From Myxosarcina sp. GI1 (lineage in GTDB: Bacteria > Cyanobacteriota > Cyanobacteriia > Cyanobacteriales > Xenococcaceae), in assembly GCF_000756305.1 (NCBI RefSeq), contig NZ_JRFE01000010.1, positions 83,891 through 147,890 of the forward strand: a DNA stretch of 64,000 nucleotides, written 5' to 3'. Below the pieces are notes generated by a model. The model saw only the letters and a list, made by a program, of their open reading frames with translations. It had not been told where the DNA came from and did no database searches. The position numbers were made by a program, and so were the translations under genes. Of the stretch, positions 1 through 8,181 are shown piece after piece. Each line of letters opens with the position of its first letter. Positions within the stretch are counted from its first letter, which is position 1.

Positions 1-118
1 TATCGTTTAAACAAGGAGCAAATCCTCTGGCTCTAACTTGATTACCTTGAGTAATTTGACTCCATAGATCATCTACACAGCAAAAGACAGCAATGATAAA
101 ATCTTCAGTACTAAACAT
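1..118 (-). CDS. IS982-type transposase, N-terminal fragment (runs off left edge)
   Basis: The minus strand reads about 39 codons from an ATG at 118 to the window edge. The protein starts MFSTEDFIIAVFCCVDDLW and continues with TQG..RARGFAP, which matches what I know of the N-terminus of IS982-family DDE transposases. The gene is cut by the window edge, so its completeness is unknown. It lies beside the broken kinase-phosphatase remnant at 149-746, so this end of the island is probably an insertion sequence boundary. Family assignment rests on recall of the N-terminal motif only. Confidence 0.65.
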   Translation of the reverse strand, partial: MFSTEDFIIAVFCCVDDLWSQITQGNQVRARGFAPCLND

Positions 119-148
119 TGTCCCATCGAAATTAAAAACATTATCTTC

Positions 149-746
149 TCAGATGGGATTTTCATTTTCAAATCTAAAGTTGCACACAGCGTATATATTC
201 TTTGCCTGTTTTTCCTTCTGTACTGTAACTGAATTTTTTACCAGCATTACTAGCTGAATAAACAGTTCCAATAAACTAAGCTGCTTGGAAGTAGCTACGG
301 GAGACATGGTAGGTGGTAGATAGATAAGCCACTTGGGATTGACCGCAAAACGACTCATTACTTCCAATGCCTCAATTTCTGCTTCCGAAGCTAGGGTGTA
401 GATAAAGCGAAAGCCTTCTCGTTTTAAGTTACGGAGCGAACGCTTCAAACTACTAACCTGATTGCGAACTACATGAGAGCCAAACTGACGGTCTGCTCTT
501 TGTCGATTTCGTTGGTGACAAATAGACTCTGGTAAATCTAAAACTATGGCTACCGCAAAGCAGTGAAATTGTTTGGCTAATTTTAGTAGCGGCTTGATTG
601 GTTTCGTCATCGGAGACTACACCGCGAAAATAGTCTGAAGAAAGAATTTCCGTTTCTTTAAAATGAGTACGGGCAAAGGTGGACTTACCAGAACCCGATG
701 CGCCAATTAAGACGATTAAAGATAGTTCGGGAAAGGTTAGTTTCAT
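149..746 (-). pseudogene. Remnant of bacterial polynucleotide kinase-phosphatase-ligase (Pnkp)
   Basis: An N-terminal frame starts MKLTFPELSLIVLIGASGSG with a P-loop (GASGSGKST), the typical start of the bacterial RNA-repair enzyme Pnkp. Near 600-610 the frame changes and the text resumes at PLLKLAKQFHC, so about 35 residues between the SDDE region and this point are missing. The kinase part then continues to EIEALEV. It joins directly to NPKWLIYLPPTMSP, a sequence that in intact Pnkp lies at the start of the C-terminal ligase-like domain. The whole phosphatase domain is therefore absent. Intact proteins are about 850 residues. This is a decayed gene with at least two internal deletions and a frameshift. 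Confidence 0.8.
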
Positions 747-757
747 TAGCCTGTAAA

Positions 758-1111
758 TCAGTAAAAACCTAGCTGAACGTCTATTGCAGCTTTAATATCG
801 TTCCAGTAAAGCTCTTCTAGTTTACCTATCTTAGAGGTAAGTCTGTAGCGATCGACGCTGCGGATTTGATTGAAGTGCAATCCTCTTTCCTTGTCCAAGC
901 CATTTTCGGGTGTCGGTAAAACATTGACTACAAATGAGTAATTCCTCTTGGCTAAAAAGGGAACTATAGTTGTGATTTTACTAGCTCTATTACCTAAATC
1001 GTTTTGTAAAATTAGACAGGCTCTAGTCTTCCTAGCTTCCACTCCCACACCAGGATCTAGCTTCACCCACCAAATATCTCCTCGCCGATAATTTGATGAA
1101 GTGCTATTCAT
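758..1111 (-). CDS. MazF/PemK-type endoribonuclease toxin
   Basis: The protein begins MNSTSSNYRRGDIWWVKLDP. The RGDIWWV..DP start, the R.CLILQND strand and the IRSVD..RL motif near residues 85-95 are typical of the MazF/PemK mRNA-cleaving toxin fold. The length of about 117 residues is normal. An ATG six codons upstream (1129) is possible, but the ATG at 1111 overlaps the antitoxin stop by 8 bases, the usual coupled arrangement. It should act with the antitoxin at 1104-1352, which is expected to neutralise it. The module sits between the Pnkp remnant and an IS701-like element. Frame and key residues look intact, so it may be functional. Confidence 0.85.
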   Translation of the reverse strand: MNSTSSNYRRGDIWWVKLDPGVGVEARKTRACLILQNDLGNRASKITTIVPFLAKRNYSFVVNVLPTPENGLDKERGLHFNQIRSVDRYRLTSKIGKLEELYWNDIKAAIDVQLGFY

Positions 1112-1352
1112 CAGCGACCATCCCTTCAACAGAATCGTCTAACCCATCACCAGCAGTAGAATCCCAAAGCTCTATCTCTGCTTGCCATTCTGGGTCGTTA
1201 CTTTGTTCTCGATAGTCAGCCTCAAGCTTGGCCTCAAACGCTTTTCTTCTCTGTTGTTGAATAAGTTCGTTAATGTATTGGCTCCGATTTTTCGTTACTC
1301 TGTCTAGAAATTCAAGTGAAGAATCGTCTAAGTTGATTGAAATTTTACTCAC
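1104..1352 (-). CDS. Antitoxin partner of the MazF-like toxin (ribbon-helix-helix type)
   Basis: An 82-residue acidic protein. Its N-terminus, ISINLDDSSLEFLDRVT followed by KNRSQYINELI, fits a ribbon-helix-helix DNA-binding antitoxin: a beta strand followed by two helices. The C-terminal half is charged and rich in Glu and Asp (EADYREQ, DPEWQAEIELWD), as expected for the toxin-binding tail. It is the first gene of the pair, and its TAG stop overlaps the toxin start. Such antitoxins usually repress their own promoter, which would lie in the roughly 95-base gap between it and the insertion sequence at 1449. Confidence 0.75.
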   Translation of the reverse strand: MSKISINLDDSSLEFLDRVTKNRSQYINELIQQQRRKAFEAKLEADYREQSNDPEWQAEIELWDSTAGDGLDDSVEGMVADE

Positions 1353-1454
1353 GAGACCGTTTCCAATAATTGCTACAAAACTATACTACCATTGGTAGCA
1401 AAGTTAAGTAGGAACATTATTAAGTACCTCTGTGTTTTTTCTGAATTTTAGGAC

Positions 1455-2363
1455 TTACGCAAGAGCCATCTTTAGAGAAGGATTTTTAAGCTGCTGAATC
1501 AAGTAGCGATCGAGAAGATCATTTTTCAGTTGATAGACAGTAGAATTATTGGCGATCGCTAAATATTTCAAACGAACCCAAACAAGCAATGAACAACCAA
1601 GCGGAAGCAAAGCTTCCCAGCCGCCTTGCGGCGGTCTGCGCGTACGCGCTGCATTACGCTGAATTCTAGCCTTACGACACTGGCATTTTTCCCACCCAGT
1701 TAATTGTTTTCCTTCACGGTGTAGCTGCTCAATTTTCCATCGAAAGCCACACGTTTGATGTGTTGCCTCAGTAGAGTCTTGAGTAAAATCGTTGGTGACG
1801 ACATAATCCGTGCGGTGGGTAGACACCTCAACCCGAAACAGTTTCACCTTGTGTTCTTTAGGAAAACCCTTGATTTTAATTATTTTACCCTGGTCTAATT
1901 CTTCATTGTTCCACTCCAAACTATCAACTCTTTGATATGACTGAAGATCGCTCGCATCATCTACTTGACGATTATTTTTAAGAGGACAGTCGTAAACACG
2001 ATAATCAATTAGCCAAAACTGGTCGATAGCTGGATTCACGTAAATACAGGTAACTACTCCAATACCTTTAATTACCTTCTTGGCATTACCACTATACTGT
2101 CTTCGGACTAGCTCGATACGATCTGAAAAATTTTTGTCTAGTACCGTATCATCAAATATTAAATATCCTGACTCACTAGTTATCAGTTGTGATTTGACAT
2201 TTTCCCAGATCAGTCTTGGTGTAATTTTTTCTCCTTTGAGAAAACGATTTATTTTGTCATGACTGAACTCATGACTATGGTCTGCGAAGTTAGTCAGCGT
2301 ATAGTTAATCTGACTTACTAGAAGATATTGGCAGTAGTCCAAACAAGTCATTTTATTTGCCAT
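1455..2363 (-). CDS. IS701-like DDE transposase with an in-frame repeat insertion
   Basis: The 302-residue protein catalyses cut-and-paste movement of its element. Visible landmarks are a short N-terminal helical region (SHEFSHDKINRFLKG), a first catalytic Asp in the segment LIFDDTVLDK, and a C-terminal EQLHREGKQLTGWEKCQCR block carrying the expected catalytic Glu. Just after that block the sequence reads NAARTRRPPQGGWEALLPLG. This does not belong to the family and is encoded by a GC-rich palindromic mini-repeat at about 1601-1655 that happens to keep the frame. The protein is otherwise full length, but whether it is active with about 18 extra residues near the active site is doubtful. Confidence 0.8.
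   Translation of the reverse strand: MANKMTCLDYCQYLLVSQINYTLTNFADHSHEFSHDKINRFLKGEKITPRLIWENVKSQLITSESGYLIFDDTVLDKNFSDRIELVRRQYSGNAKKVIKGIGVVTCIYVNPAIDQFWLIDYRVYDCPLKNNRQVDDASDLQSYQRVDSLEWNNEELDQGKIIKIKGFPKEHKVKLFRVEVSTHRTDYVVTNDFTQDSTEATHQTCGFRWKIEQLHREGKQLTGWEKCQCRKARIQRNAARTRRPPQGGWEALLPLGCSLLVWVRLKYLAIANNSTVYQLKNDLLDRYLIQQLKNPSLKMALA
1601..1655. repeat. Palindromic GC-rich mini-repeat inserted in a transposase gene
   Basis: This stretch holds three nested small palindromes (GAAGCAAAGCTTC, GCCGCCTTGCGGCGG and GCGCGTACGCGC) in an otherwise AT-rich gene. It interrupts the conserved transposase text between QRN and CSLLVWV. The exact insertion borders are uncertain by a few bases. Related palindromic blocks are at 6940-6995, 7071-7126, 43740-43780 and 51990-52046. 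Confidence 0.7.
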
Positions 2364-2419
2364 ACTCTGACCTTAACTCGTTTGCACTTCCCCGCTCAAA
2401 TTTTTCTTTTGCGTAAGTC

Positions 2420-3547
2420 CTATAATATAAAATCTCGATCTTTGTAGCGATAATTCTCTAATAAAGTTCTAAAAGTATTGTCGTCATCTTGCCTTAACAT
2501 TCCCATTGAGAGAACGCGAGCATTTAAATGATAAATTTCGTTATAGCGTTCCCACATATCTATTAGTGGTGGAGGACAGACAATCAAGGGACGAGCATTT
2601 TCTATTTGTTCAAAATGCTTGACGATCGCCGCGCCGATAAAACTTTTTCCGAGTCCTACTACGTCGGCGACAAATGTACCATCATAATCGCGAATGTTCT
2701 GAATCGCGTGTTTGACTGCAATTTTTTGAAAGTCTGCTAATTGTTGGCTGATTTCGTTATCTACAATTAAATCTTTTGGCGTGACATCTTCGAGGCGATC
2801 GCGTACCAATGTGTAGAGCGTTTTCATGTAGATATCGTAGGGAGTAGCTAGAGAAACTGCCCAAGACTGCTTCATCTCTTCCATTAAAGCTTCGTCGAAG
2901 TCCTCTGCTTCATCCCAAAGTTCTTCAAACCAGTTGGTTAATGCTTCGTGATTATCATTGCCATGAACCATCACATTGAGTTCTGTATTGTGTTCGATTC
3001 CAGAGAGACTGAGATTAGACGAACCAACTACAGCAATACCATTTTCGGTTCTTGCTACTTCTCTACCTCGATCGTCATAAACTTTGCCGTAGTCAAAAAT
3101 ATAGGCTTTAGCGTGTAGTATCCCTTTGGTGTAAACTTTCACTTCAAGCCGCTTTTCTTTAATCATCCGCACCAGATTATTAATTAGTGTCTGTGCTTCA
3201 TCTGTTTGGTCGATAAGTTCGATACTAGAACGAACATTAGCAGCAGTTTCTTCTGTTATTTGCCGTCTTTCGCTGCGTTTAGGATAACTTTCGGCTTCGA
3301 GGCGATCGCTAATTAGCTCTAATCTTTTATATCCTTGGGCGATTTGTTCGATAGTTTCGCGATTGGAAGTATTGCCAATTAATAAGCGCAGTTGTTTGAC
3401 ATGGTTCAGGCGATCGCCAATTGCTGTAAAGCCAGAAATGAAGAAGTAACCGACAGCAAAATGGGCGGCTTCAGAGGTTTCGAGAATACAGTTGATTTTG
3501 TCTACTAATTTTTGATTACGATTATCAATAATGTCGTGGCTAGGCAT
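2420..3547 (-). pseudogene. PLD-nuclease/SNF2-type helicase, truncated by the IS701-like element
   Basis: The N-terminal half is a phospholipase-D-like nuclease domain: HAKAYIFD from His145, then GSSNLSLSG, the HxK...GSSN signature. From about residue 270 a helicase begins, with DFQKIAVKHA, a Walker A-like VVGLGKS and motif Ia PLIVCPP. The frame stops at RDFIL just before the DExH box, and its stop codon TAG is the first triplet of the IS terminal repeat. Intact relatives are usually over 900 residues and are linked to defence or restriction loci. The nuclease half may still be expressed, but the ATPase motor is destroyed. The downstream half is absent from this window. Confidence 0.8.
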
Positions 3548-3574
3548 GAAAATAAGTAATAAATATTTAAATTA

Positions 3575-4018
3575 TTAAGAAGCTAAGACTTCGCTGAGAA
3601 TAACTGCAGATAAATTGGATAAATTTCGGAAGCCTAGATCGTTAGTTATAAAAAGATCGCAATTGACAGATATAGCTGAAGCAGCATGAATAGCGTCAGG
3701 CGTTTTGAGGTTAGTATTTGCCCGTAAATTGGCTGCTTGCCGAAGTATAGACTGACTTATCGGAACGAGTTGCATTGCTGAATTTAGTAACAGTTGTTCG
3801 TAATCGGAAACCAAAGATTGATTATTACTTCGTAGAGGTAAAACTAACACTTCCATTAAAATTAGATCGCTGCTAATAAGATCTATTTCTTGCGCTTGAA
3901 ACTTAGTCCATAACGGTTGTAATAAGGAAAAGTAATCTGTATTCTCCTCAAGCGTGTAAATTAGCACCGCAGTATCTACATAAACTTTGCTATCAGATGG
4001 GATCGCTAACTGTCCCAT
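3575..4018 (-). CDS. VapC-type PIN-domain ribonuclease toxin
   Basis: The 147-residue protein has the four acidic PIN positions. These are Asp in KVYVDTAVLIY (residue about 15), Glu in LILMEVLVLPL, Asp in KTPDAIHAASA and Asp in LFITNDLGF. These residues bind the metal for RNA cleavage in VapC toxins. It is the second gene of a pair and overlaps the 3' end of the antitoxin by 13 bases, a typical coupled order. The pair sits between two broken genes of a former restriction-like locus. No damage to this toxin is visible. Confidence 0.85.
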   Translation of the reverse strand: MGQLAIPSDSKVYVDTAVLIYTLEENTDYFSLLQPLWTKFQAQEIDLISSDLILMEVLVLPLRSNNQSLVSDYEQLLLNSAMQLVPISQSILRQAANLRANTNLKTPDAIHAASAISVNCDLFITNDLGFRNLSNLSAVILSEVLAS

Positions 4019-4245
4019 GATTCTCTTTCCTCTCGTAATTGTCGATCTATATCTTCTGCACTTCTACAAGCATGTCTACTACGACTTTCTTCTATTAATT
4101 CCAATACAGAACGTTTTTGAGGCTTATTTTTTTCTGGTAAAACAACGAATACGTCAACAGTATCGCCAATCTCACTTTCGGGAATTTCTATTTCAATCTT
4201 GTTTCCTGGTAAAACTTTGGTTGTCAGGTGTAAAGCTGGTTGCAT
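4006..4245 (-). CDS. Antitoxin partner of the PIN toxin
   Basis: A 79-residue protein. The N-terminal half (LHLTTKVLPGNKIEIEIPE followed by IGDTVDVFVVLP) looks like a swapped-hairpin or AbrB-like beta structure. The C-terminal helix (VLELIEESRSR, SAEDIDRQLREERESWDS) is charged and would wrap the toxin. This architecture is common among cyanobacterial VapB-like antitoxins. It overlaps the PIN toxin start by 13 bases. The family is inferred from layout more than from sequence. Confidence 0.7.
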   Translation of the reverse strand: MQPALHLTTKVLPGNKIEIEIPESEIGDTVDVFVVLPEKNKPQKRSVLELIEESRSRHACRSAEDIDRQLREERESWDS

Positions 4246-4270
4246 AGTAGGATTCTACTTGGTTATCTAT

Positions 4271-6028
4271 TTATTGCATTATCTCTTTTACTTCTATCAC
4301 AAGCCATATTTTTAGTAACTCTAAAGCACGAGCATAGAAGAAACAATACAAATCAGCTGTTCCTGTATAAATTTCTGGATAAACTTTCTTAAGGGTTGGT
4401 TTTAAATGCTTAATTAGTTCTTGACGCACGTAAGGAGAATTGGCAACTACCACGTAAGGAGAATTGGCAACTACAATGTCAAAACCTCCATCAGCAAAAA
4501 CTTCAGCAAAATCTAAACTCCAATCGAACTTGTCTACTTCATCACTGCCATAAGTCAGTAAAGAAATTTCTTTCTTCAATCTGGTAATTTCTGCTTCTAA
4601 CTTTTTCTTTTGATTACCTTCATGAGTTCTAATATATTGAGCTTTAACGTCTCTAAACTGCTCGATTAAAACATTAGAAAGCTTGATTTCTGAAGGATTG
4701 GGCGAAATTAAACTATCGCCTACTTCAATCTTGTATTTTAAATTTGGTAGTGGATTTGGTTTTTCTCCTTCATAATCTACTGCCAAAGACAGCCAAAGTC
4801 TCAACCTTGCGATGTTAACGGCAAAAACATCTATATCTACGCCATAAAGATTGTTTTCAATAATTTCTAGTTTGCGCTGGTAAATTGTATTAGAATCAAT
4901 TCCTTCAGCCCTAAACAAACACTCTCGTAAATCTAGTAACTCGTGCAGCATTCCTAAAAGATACGCACCGCTTCCACAAGCCAAATCGCAAGCTCTGACT
5001 TTCTTTAACGCTTCTAGTACAGCTTCAGAATTAGTTAAATCCGATGGATCGCGATCGTCCACGAATTTTGCAATAGCATTTTCTTTCTCTTTATTTGGAA
5101 GGGTTTGAGCAAAGTTTTGAGTTTTAAGATATCCTTTCAAAGACTCCCGACACATGAAAGACACAATCGGGTTGGGAGTATAGTAACTACCACTTTCGTG
5201 TCTTCCTGTTACCAACTCCTCGAACACCTTACCTAGCATCTCAGGATCGACAGCCACTTCAACATCTAGCGGCGTACTCTCAGTAACCGTAAAAGCAAAA
5301 CTTTGAAACAAATCGTGCAGGATTGAATCTATACAATCATCGGGAATGACTATCTTTGAGTTTTTATTTTCATCATCCTGTTCAAACAAACCACCATTAA
5401 GATAAGGAACAGTTCCGATTAAATCTTTGAGATAACCGCCGTTATTAATGCCAATAACATCTTGCTGCTGTGGGTTGTTAAGTCCAGCAAAAAACAAATG
5501 AGAAAGGCGATCGCGATAGAAATTGCTTTTTTTAGTTCGTTCATTGCAGTAAGCTTTCCATAAAGCTGAGAGATAATCAGTCTCGTCGTTATATTGCAGC
5601 CAACCTTTTTTCTGAACGAAATAAACGAACATCAAACGGTTAAATAACTTTTGAGTAAATAATCGTTTGCGATCGCTCTCACCAATACCCTCAATTAATC
5701 CTTCGACTTCTTCAAATACTTGGCGATATTTTCTAAAAAACTTATCTGTAACTACTTCAACATCAAAAGCTTCGTCATGATGTTTTTGTATTTCTAAAGG
5801 CGAGTTGGAATCAAATGATTCGAGGTCTAATAAACTTAGTTGTTCTGTAGCAGTTCTTAATTGATTGTCGCCAGCTTCAACTTTAATACGGCGAAATAGT
5901 TTTCTCTTTTGTGGCGAATCTTCGTATTTTACGTTGAGGAAATGCCATTGCGGTCGCGTTTTGTTAGAAAAGACAAATAAACTGTAAAGATTATCTGGAA
6001 GAAGCTTGGGAGCATCCCATTTTGGCAA
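4271..6028 (-). pseudogene. Eco57I-class adenine-specific DNA methylase, truncated at both ends
   Basis: The body matches large N6-adenine methylases of restriction-modification systems. It has a helical N-terminal region, then the SAM motif DLACGSGAYLLG at about residues 347-358 and the YGVDIDVFAVNIARLRLWLS segment. The catalytic NPPY is replaced by NSPY and occurs twice (about residues 519 and 527) through a 24-base duplication. The first residues (LPKWDAPK) are encoded by the ISKra4-type terminal repeat from position 6006, so the true N-terminus is lost. The C-terminus ends ALELLKIWLVIEVKEIMQ instead of continuing into a target-recognition domain. Intact relatives are near 1000 residues. 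It was probably the partner of the PLD-helicase and is now unlikely to methylate DNA. Confidence 0.8.
4428..4474 (-). repeat. 24-base tandem duplication over methylase motif IV
   Basis: Two adjacent copies (4428-4451 and 4452-4474) of a unit beginning ACGTAAGGAGAATTGG lie in the coding sequence. Each encodes VVVANSPY on the minus strand, so motif IV is repeated in frame. Both copies carry TCT (Ser) where the family has a CCN proline codon. Confidence 0.85.
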
Positions 6029-6939
6029 ATAGACTAAGCAGCAATTTGTCTATTAAGATAAGCACAGCGCAATCGCAACATTGGACTGACTGAATTAAAA
6101 TTCCATTGCGCTCCTGAAATTTTTAAACGGCGATCGAGTTGTTTAATAGCTGATTCGACTGCCCCAGAACCAATTGAAATATAATCTTCAGCTTGTAATA
6201 GCTCGTAATTAACTAGACGATGACGGTGTTTTTCAACATAAGCAATAAATTTCCGCGCTCGTTTAGGACATTCTTGTTGAAATAAAGAGATCGCTTGCTC
6301 GACTTCTCCTTGCCATAAAAATGTTTCTGCCTGTCTCAGGCGTTTTAATGAACCACCAACTTTGAACAAGTTTTCTTTGAGATGAAACCAATCTAGAATT
6401 TCATATCGTTGTTGTGTGGTAGAAATTTGACTAAAAAGATTCCACACTCCTGAATGTCCATCTCCCAGACAGATTAGGGGATTTGTTAATACTTGAGAAT
6501 TAATCCATGCAGTTAACTCTTCTTTCCTTCGGAATGTTGCCCCGTAATATACTCCCGACAAACGCGCTGCTTGATAGTCTCGCCATTCACATTTTTCTCC
6601 TCGGCGTTGAGTTCTCAATCTTACTTTACCTCCATCAAGACATACCTCATGAATGGCTATTGGGCTATCGGGAAAATCTAAATGCTTTTGTTTTGTATAA
6701 ACTTGTCTTTGTAAGGTGCTATGTCCTACTTTCATTCCTGTCAGCAAAAATAGATCTTGTTCTGCTTGAGAGAACGATTCATTAGCACTCAAACATAGAC
6801 AACATTTTTGAAGTAAAGGACTAATACGAGTTCTTGCTTCTACAGCTTGCTTTTCTAATTGTCTGTGACGTAGACGTAGTTTTCCTACAGAGCTTTTAAT
6901 TATTCGCTCTTTCCCGATGTTTGTTTGAGTTTTTTGTTT

Positions 6940-6995
6940 GACAAAAAAGCGGTGCGACCCCGCTGCGGTTTCCGCAGCTAGGGAACGCGCACCAA
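6940..6995. repeat. 56-base palindromic mini-insert in the ISKra4 transposase
   Basis: A GC-rich block with CTGCGGTTTCCGCAG and an outer GGTGCG/CGCACC pair interrupts the transposase between codons for MAF and VKQK. On the minus strand TTTGTC stands on both sides, which may be a short target duplication. The length is not a multiple of three, so it shifts the frame. Confidence 0.75.
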
Positions 6996-7070
6996 GACAA
7001 ATGCCATTTTAGGTCCAACTGATTCCAAGAGATGTTCTCTGACTGATTTTTCTATATCCTCCAAAGTTTG

Positions 7071-7126
7071 GCGCGGACTGGAGTCCGCCGACGTTCCAAA
7101 GGAACGGCGAATCGCGAAGCGCGATT
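7071..7126. repeat. Second palindromic mini-insert in the ISKra4 transposase
   Basis: A block of about 56 bases contains GCGGACTGGAGTCCGC, CGTTCCAAAGGAACG and TCGCGAAGCGCGA. It separates the codons for NTPSD and QTLEDIE, which are contiguous in the ancestral reading, and shifts the frame. It is built from different palindromes than the insert at 6940 but has the same size and style. Confidence 0.75.
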
Positions 7127-7289
7127 GTCTGATGGAGTATTACGATACAAAATCTCTGATAGTTCTTGAACGCACTCTTGAACACGAGCTTTTTCTGATG
7201 GAGTCATTAATCTTTTTATCTACTCAAGTCTTCTTATAGTTTGACCGCCATTGCTTCTATTTCTCTACTTCTTCTGTTTTTCTTCCAAA

Positions 7290-7814
7290 ATGGGATGCTC
7301 CCAATTAACTTTACTAGAGCTAATACGTACAACTATTACAATTGATACCAGCAAGCTTAACGCTATCAAATGTAGATTTTCAGATGATAGTATACTGTGT
7401 GCTTTATCTACTCAATCTGTCAACCATAGCTTCAATCTCAATTTAAAAGATGATGAAATACTTGCTGGCATTGGTGTAATTTTTATTGATACTTTCTATG
7501 AATCGGTAAGTGATGATGTAAAAACACTTATCGATAAATCATTAGAATATGAAATTAGAAGCATTAATAGTTTGGGATTAGTCGTACCAATTCGTTATTA
7601 CCCACACAATCAAGAATTATTTGTAGAATACGAGACTGCTACTGAGTTTGTTAGCGATGTGCCGTTAAAAATTATTTGTTTTGATTTAGACGAGCAAGCA
7701 TTAATACAGTTATATTATTTTAAAGAATTGCTCCGCCATAGACCAACAGAGCAAGCCAGAAAGCAGATGAGAGCTTATCGTAAGAGTAAGCAAAAGAGCT
7801 TTGCTACTTTATAG
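7290..7814 (+). CDS. Hypothetical protein starting in the ISKra4 terminal repeat
   Basis: I do not recognise this protein. The ATG at 7290 lies inside the IS terminal repeat, so residues 1-5 are IS-derived and the original start may have been lost. The rest is a soluble, mixed alpha/beta-looking chain with several acidic stretches (SFNLNLKDDEILAGIG, IICFDLDEQALIQL). It ends in a basic tail (RKQMRAYRKSKQKS). It converges with the gene at 7821-8063. It may be a truncated gene of the small-gene cluster to the right. Confidence 0.5.
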   Translation: MGCSQLTLLELIRTTITIDTSKLNAIKCRFSDDSILCALSTQSVNHSFNLNLKDDEILAGIGVIFIDTFYESVSDDVKTLIDKSLEYEIRSINSLGLVVPIRYYPHNQELFVEYETATEFVSDVPLKIICFDLDEQALIQLYYFKELLRHRPTEQARKQMRAYRKSKQKSFATL

Positions 7815-7820
7815 AGTCAG

Positions 7821-8063
7821 CTAAATATGAGAGATAAGCACATTTGCTAAATCGTATTTATTCAATCGTGAATAGTTTTTGATTTTGTAATCTTTTGCTA
7901 GTTCTCGTAGCTGTTTTACAGTCATTGTAGGTATGCTATTAATCCTCTTACATTTCTCAATATGGCTTGTAACTGCTAGAGCTATTGATTGGAGAATTAG
8001 TGGTAGAAAGAAAGCAGAAATTAAAATGTAGAGAGTAATTTCTAAAGCTTGTATGCTATTCAT
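7821..8063 (-). CDS. Small membrane protein with a Rho N-terminal/SAP-like C-terminal motif
   Basis: The 80-residue protein has one hydrophobic segment (about residues 8-30, LYILISAFFLPLILQSIALAV). Its C-terminal module is TMTVKQLRELAKDY...SRLNKYDLANVL, which resembles the helix-extended-helix motif of Rho N-terminal or SAP domains, a small nucleic-acid-binding fold. The combination suggests a membrane-anchored nucleic-acid binder, but this is inference. A TTGTAGTAT motif lies about 70 bases upstream of its start. Confidence 0.55.
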   Translation of the reverse strand: MNSIQALEITLYILISAFFLPLILQSIALAVTSHIEKCKRINSIPTMTVKQLRELAKDYKIKNYSRLNKYDLANVLISHI

Positions 8064-8181
8064 TTTTGTGGTGCTGTAGATAGTTTTCTGTAGTGTTCTT
8101 TTTCTATCTATAGTACTATTGTATTTATGCTTTGTAGTATGTCAAATGTAAAAATACCAGCTTTTTAGGCTGGTTGAGGTA

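Larger units (their letters stand above)
1449..2422 (-). mobile_element. IS701-like insertion sequence
   Basis: The ends carry a 14-base inverted repeat: TAGGACTTACGCAA at 1449-1462 and its complement at 2409-2422. One transposase gene fills the interior. The flanks are not a convincing target duplication (TTTA on one side, TATA on the other), so the insertion is old or was followed by a deletion. The right end cuts into the PLD-helicase gene and supplies its present stop codon. The missing helicase half is not found beyond the left end. Confidence 0.75.
6034..7207 (-). pseudogene. ISKra4-family transposase, frame broken by two palindromic inserts
   Basis: An ATG at 7207 starts MTPSEKARVQECVQELSEIL. 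The expected continuation (TLEDIEKSVREHLLE, VGPKMAFV, KQKTQTNIGKERI) is present but split among frames by inserts at 7071-7126 and 6940-6995. From about 6792 the frame is open to the stop at 6034. That part contains the core typical of ISKra4 transposases: HEVCLDGGKVRLR, LGDGHSGVWNLF, ILDWFHLKENL and the C-terminal GSGAVESAIKQLDRR. Removing the two inserts restores one continuous frame of about 350 residues. The element can no longer move by itself. Confidence 0.85.
6006..7304 (-). mobile_element. ISKra4-type insertion sequence
   Basis: Perfect 20-base inverted repeats bound the element: TTGGGAGCATCCCATTTTGG at 6006-6025 and its complement at 7285-7304. Inside is one transposase frame on the minus strand, broken by two palindromic inserts. 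The left end replaces the start of the methylase gene. The right end provides the first codons of the plus-strand gene at 7290. No clear target duplication is visible. Confidence 0.8.

Noticed and set aside
2420-6028. A functional DISARM, BREX or other named defence system
   Set aside because: Only truncated helicase and methylase genes are present, and the marker genes of those systems are absent; naming a system would go beyond the evidence.
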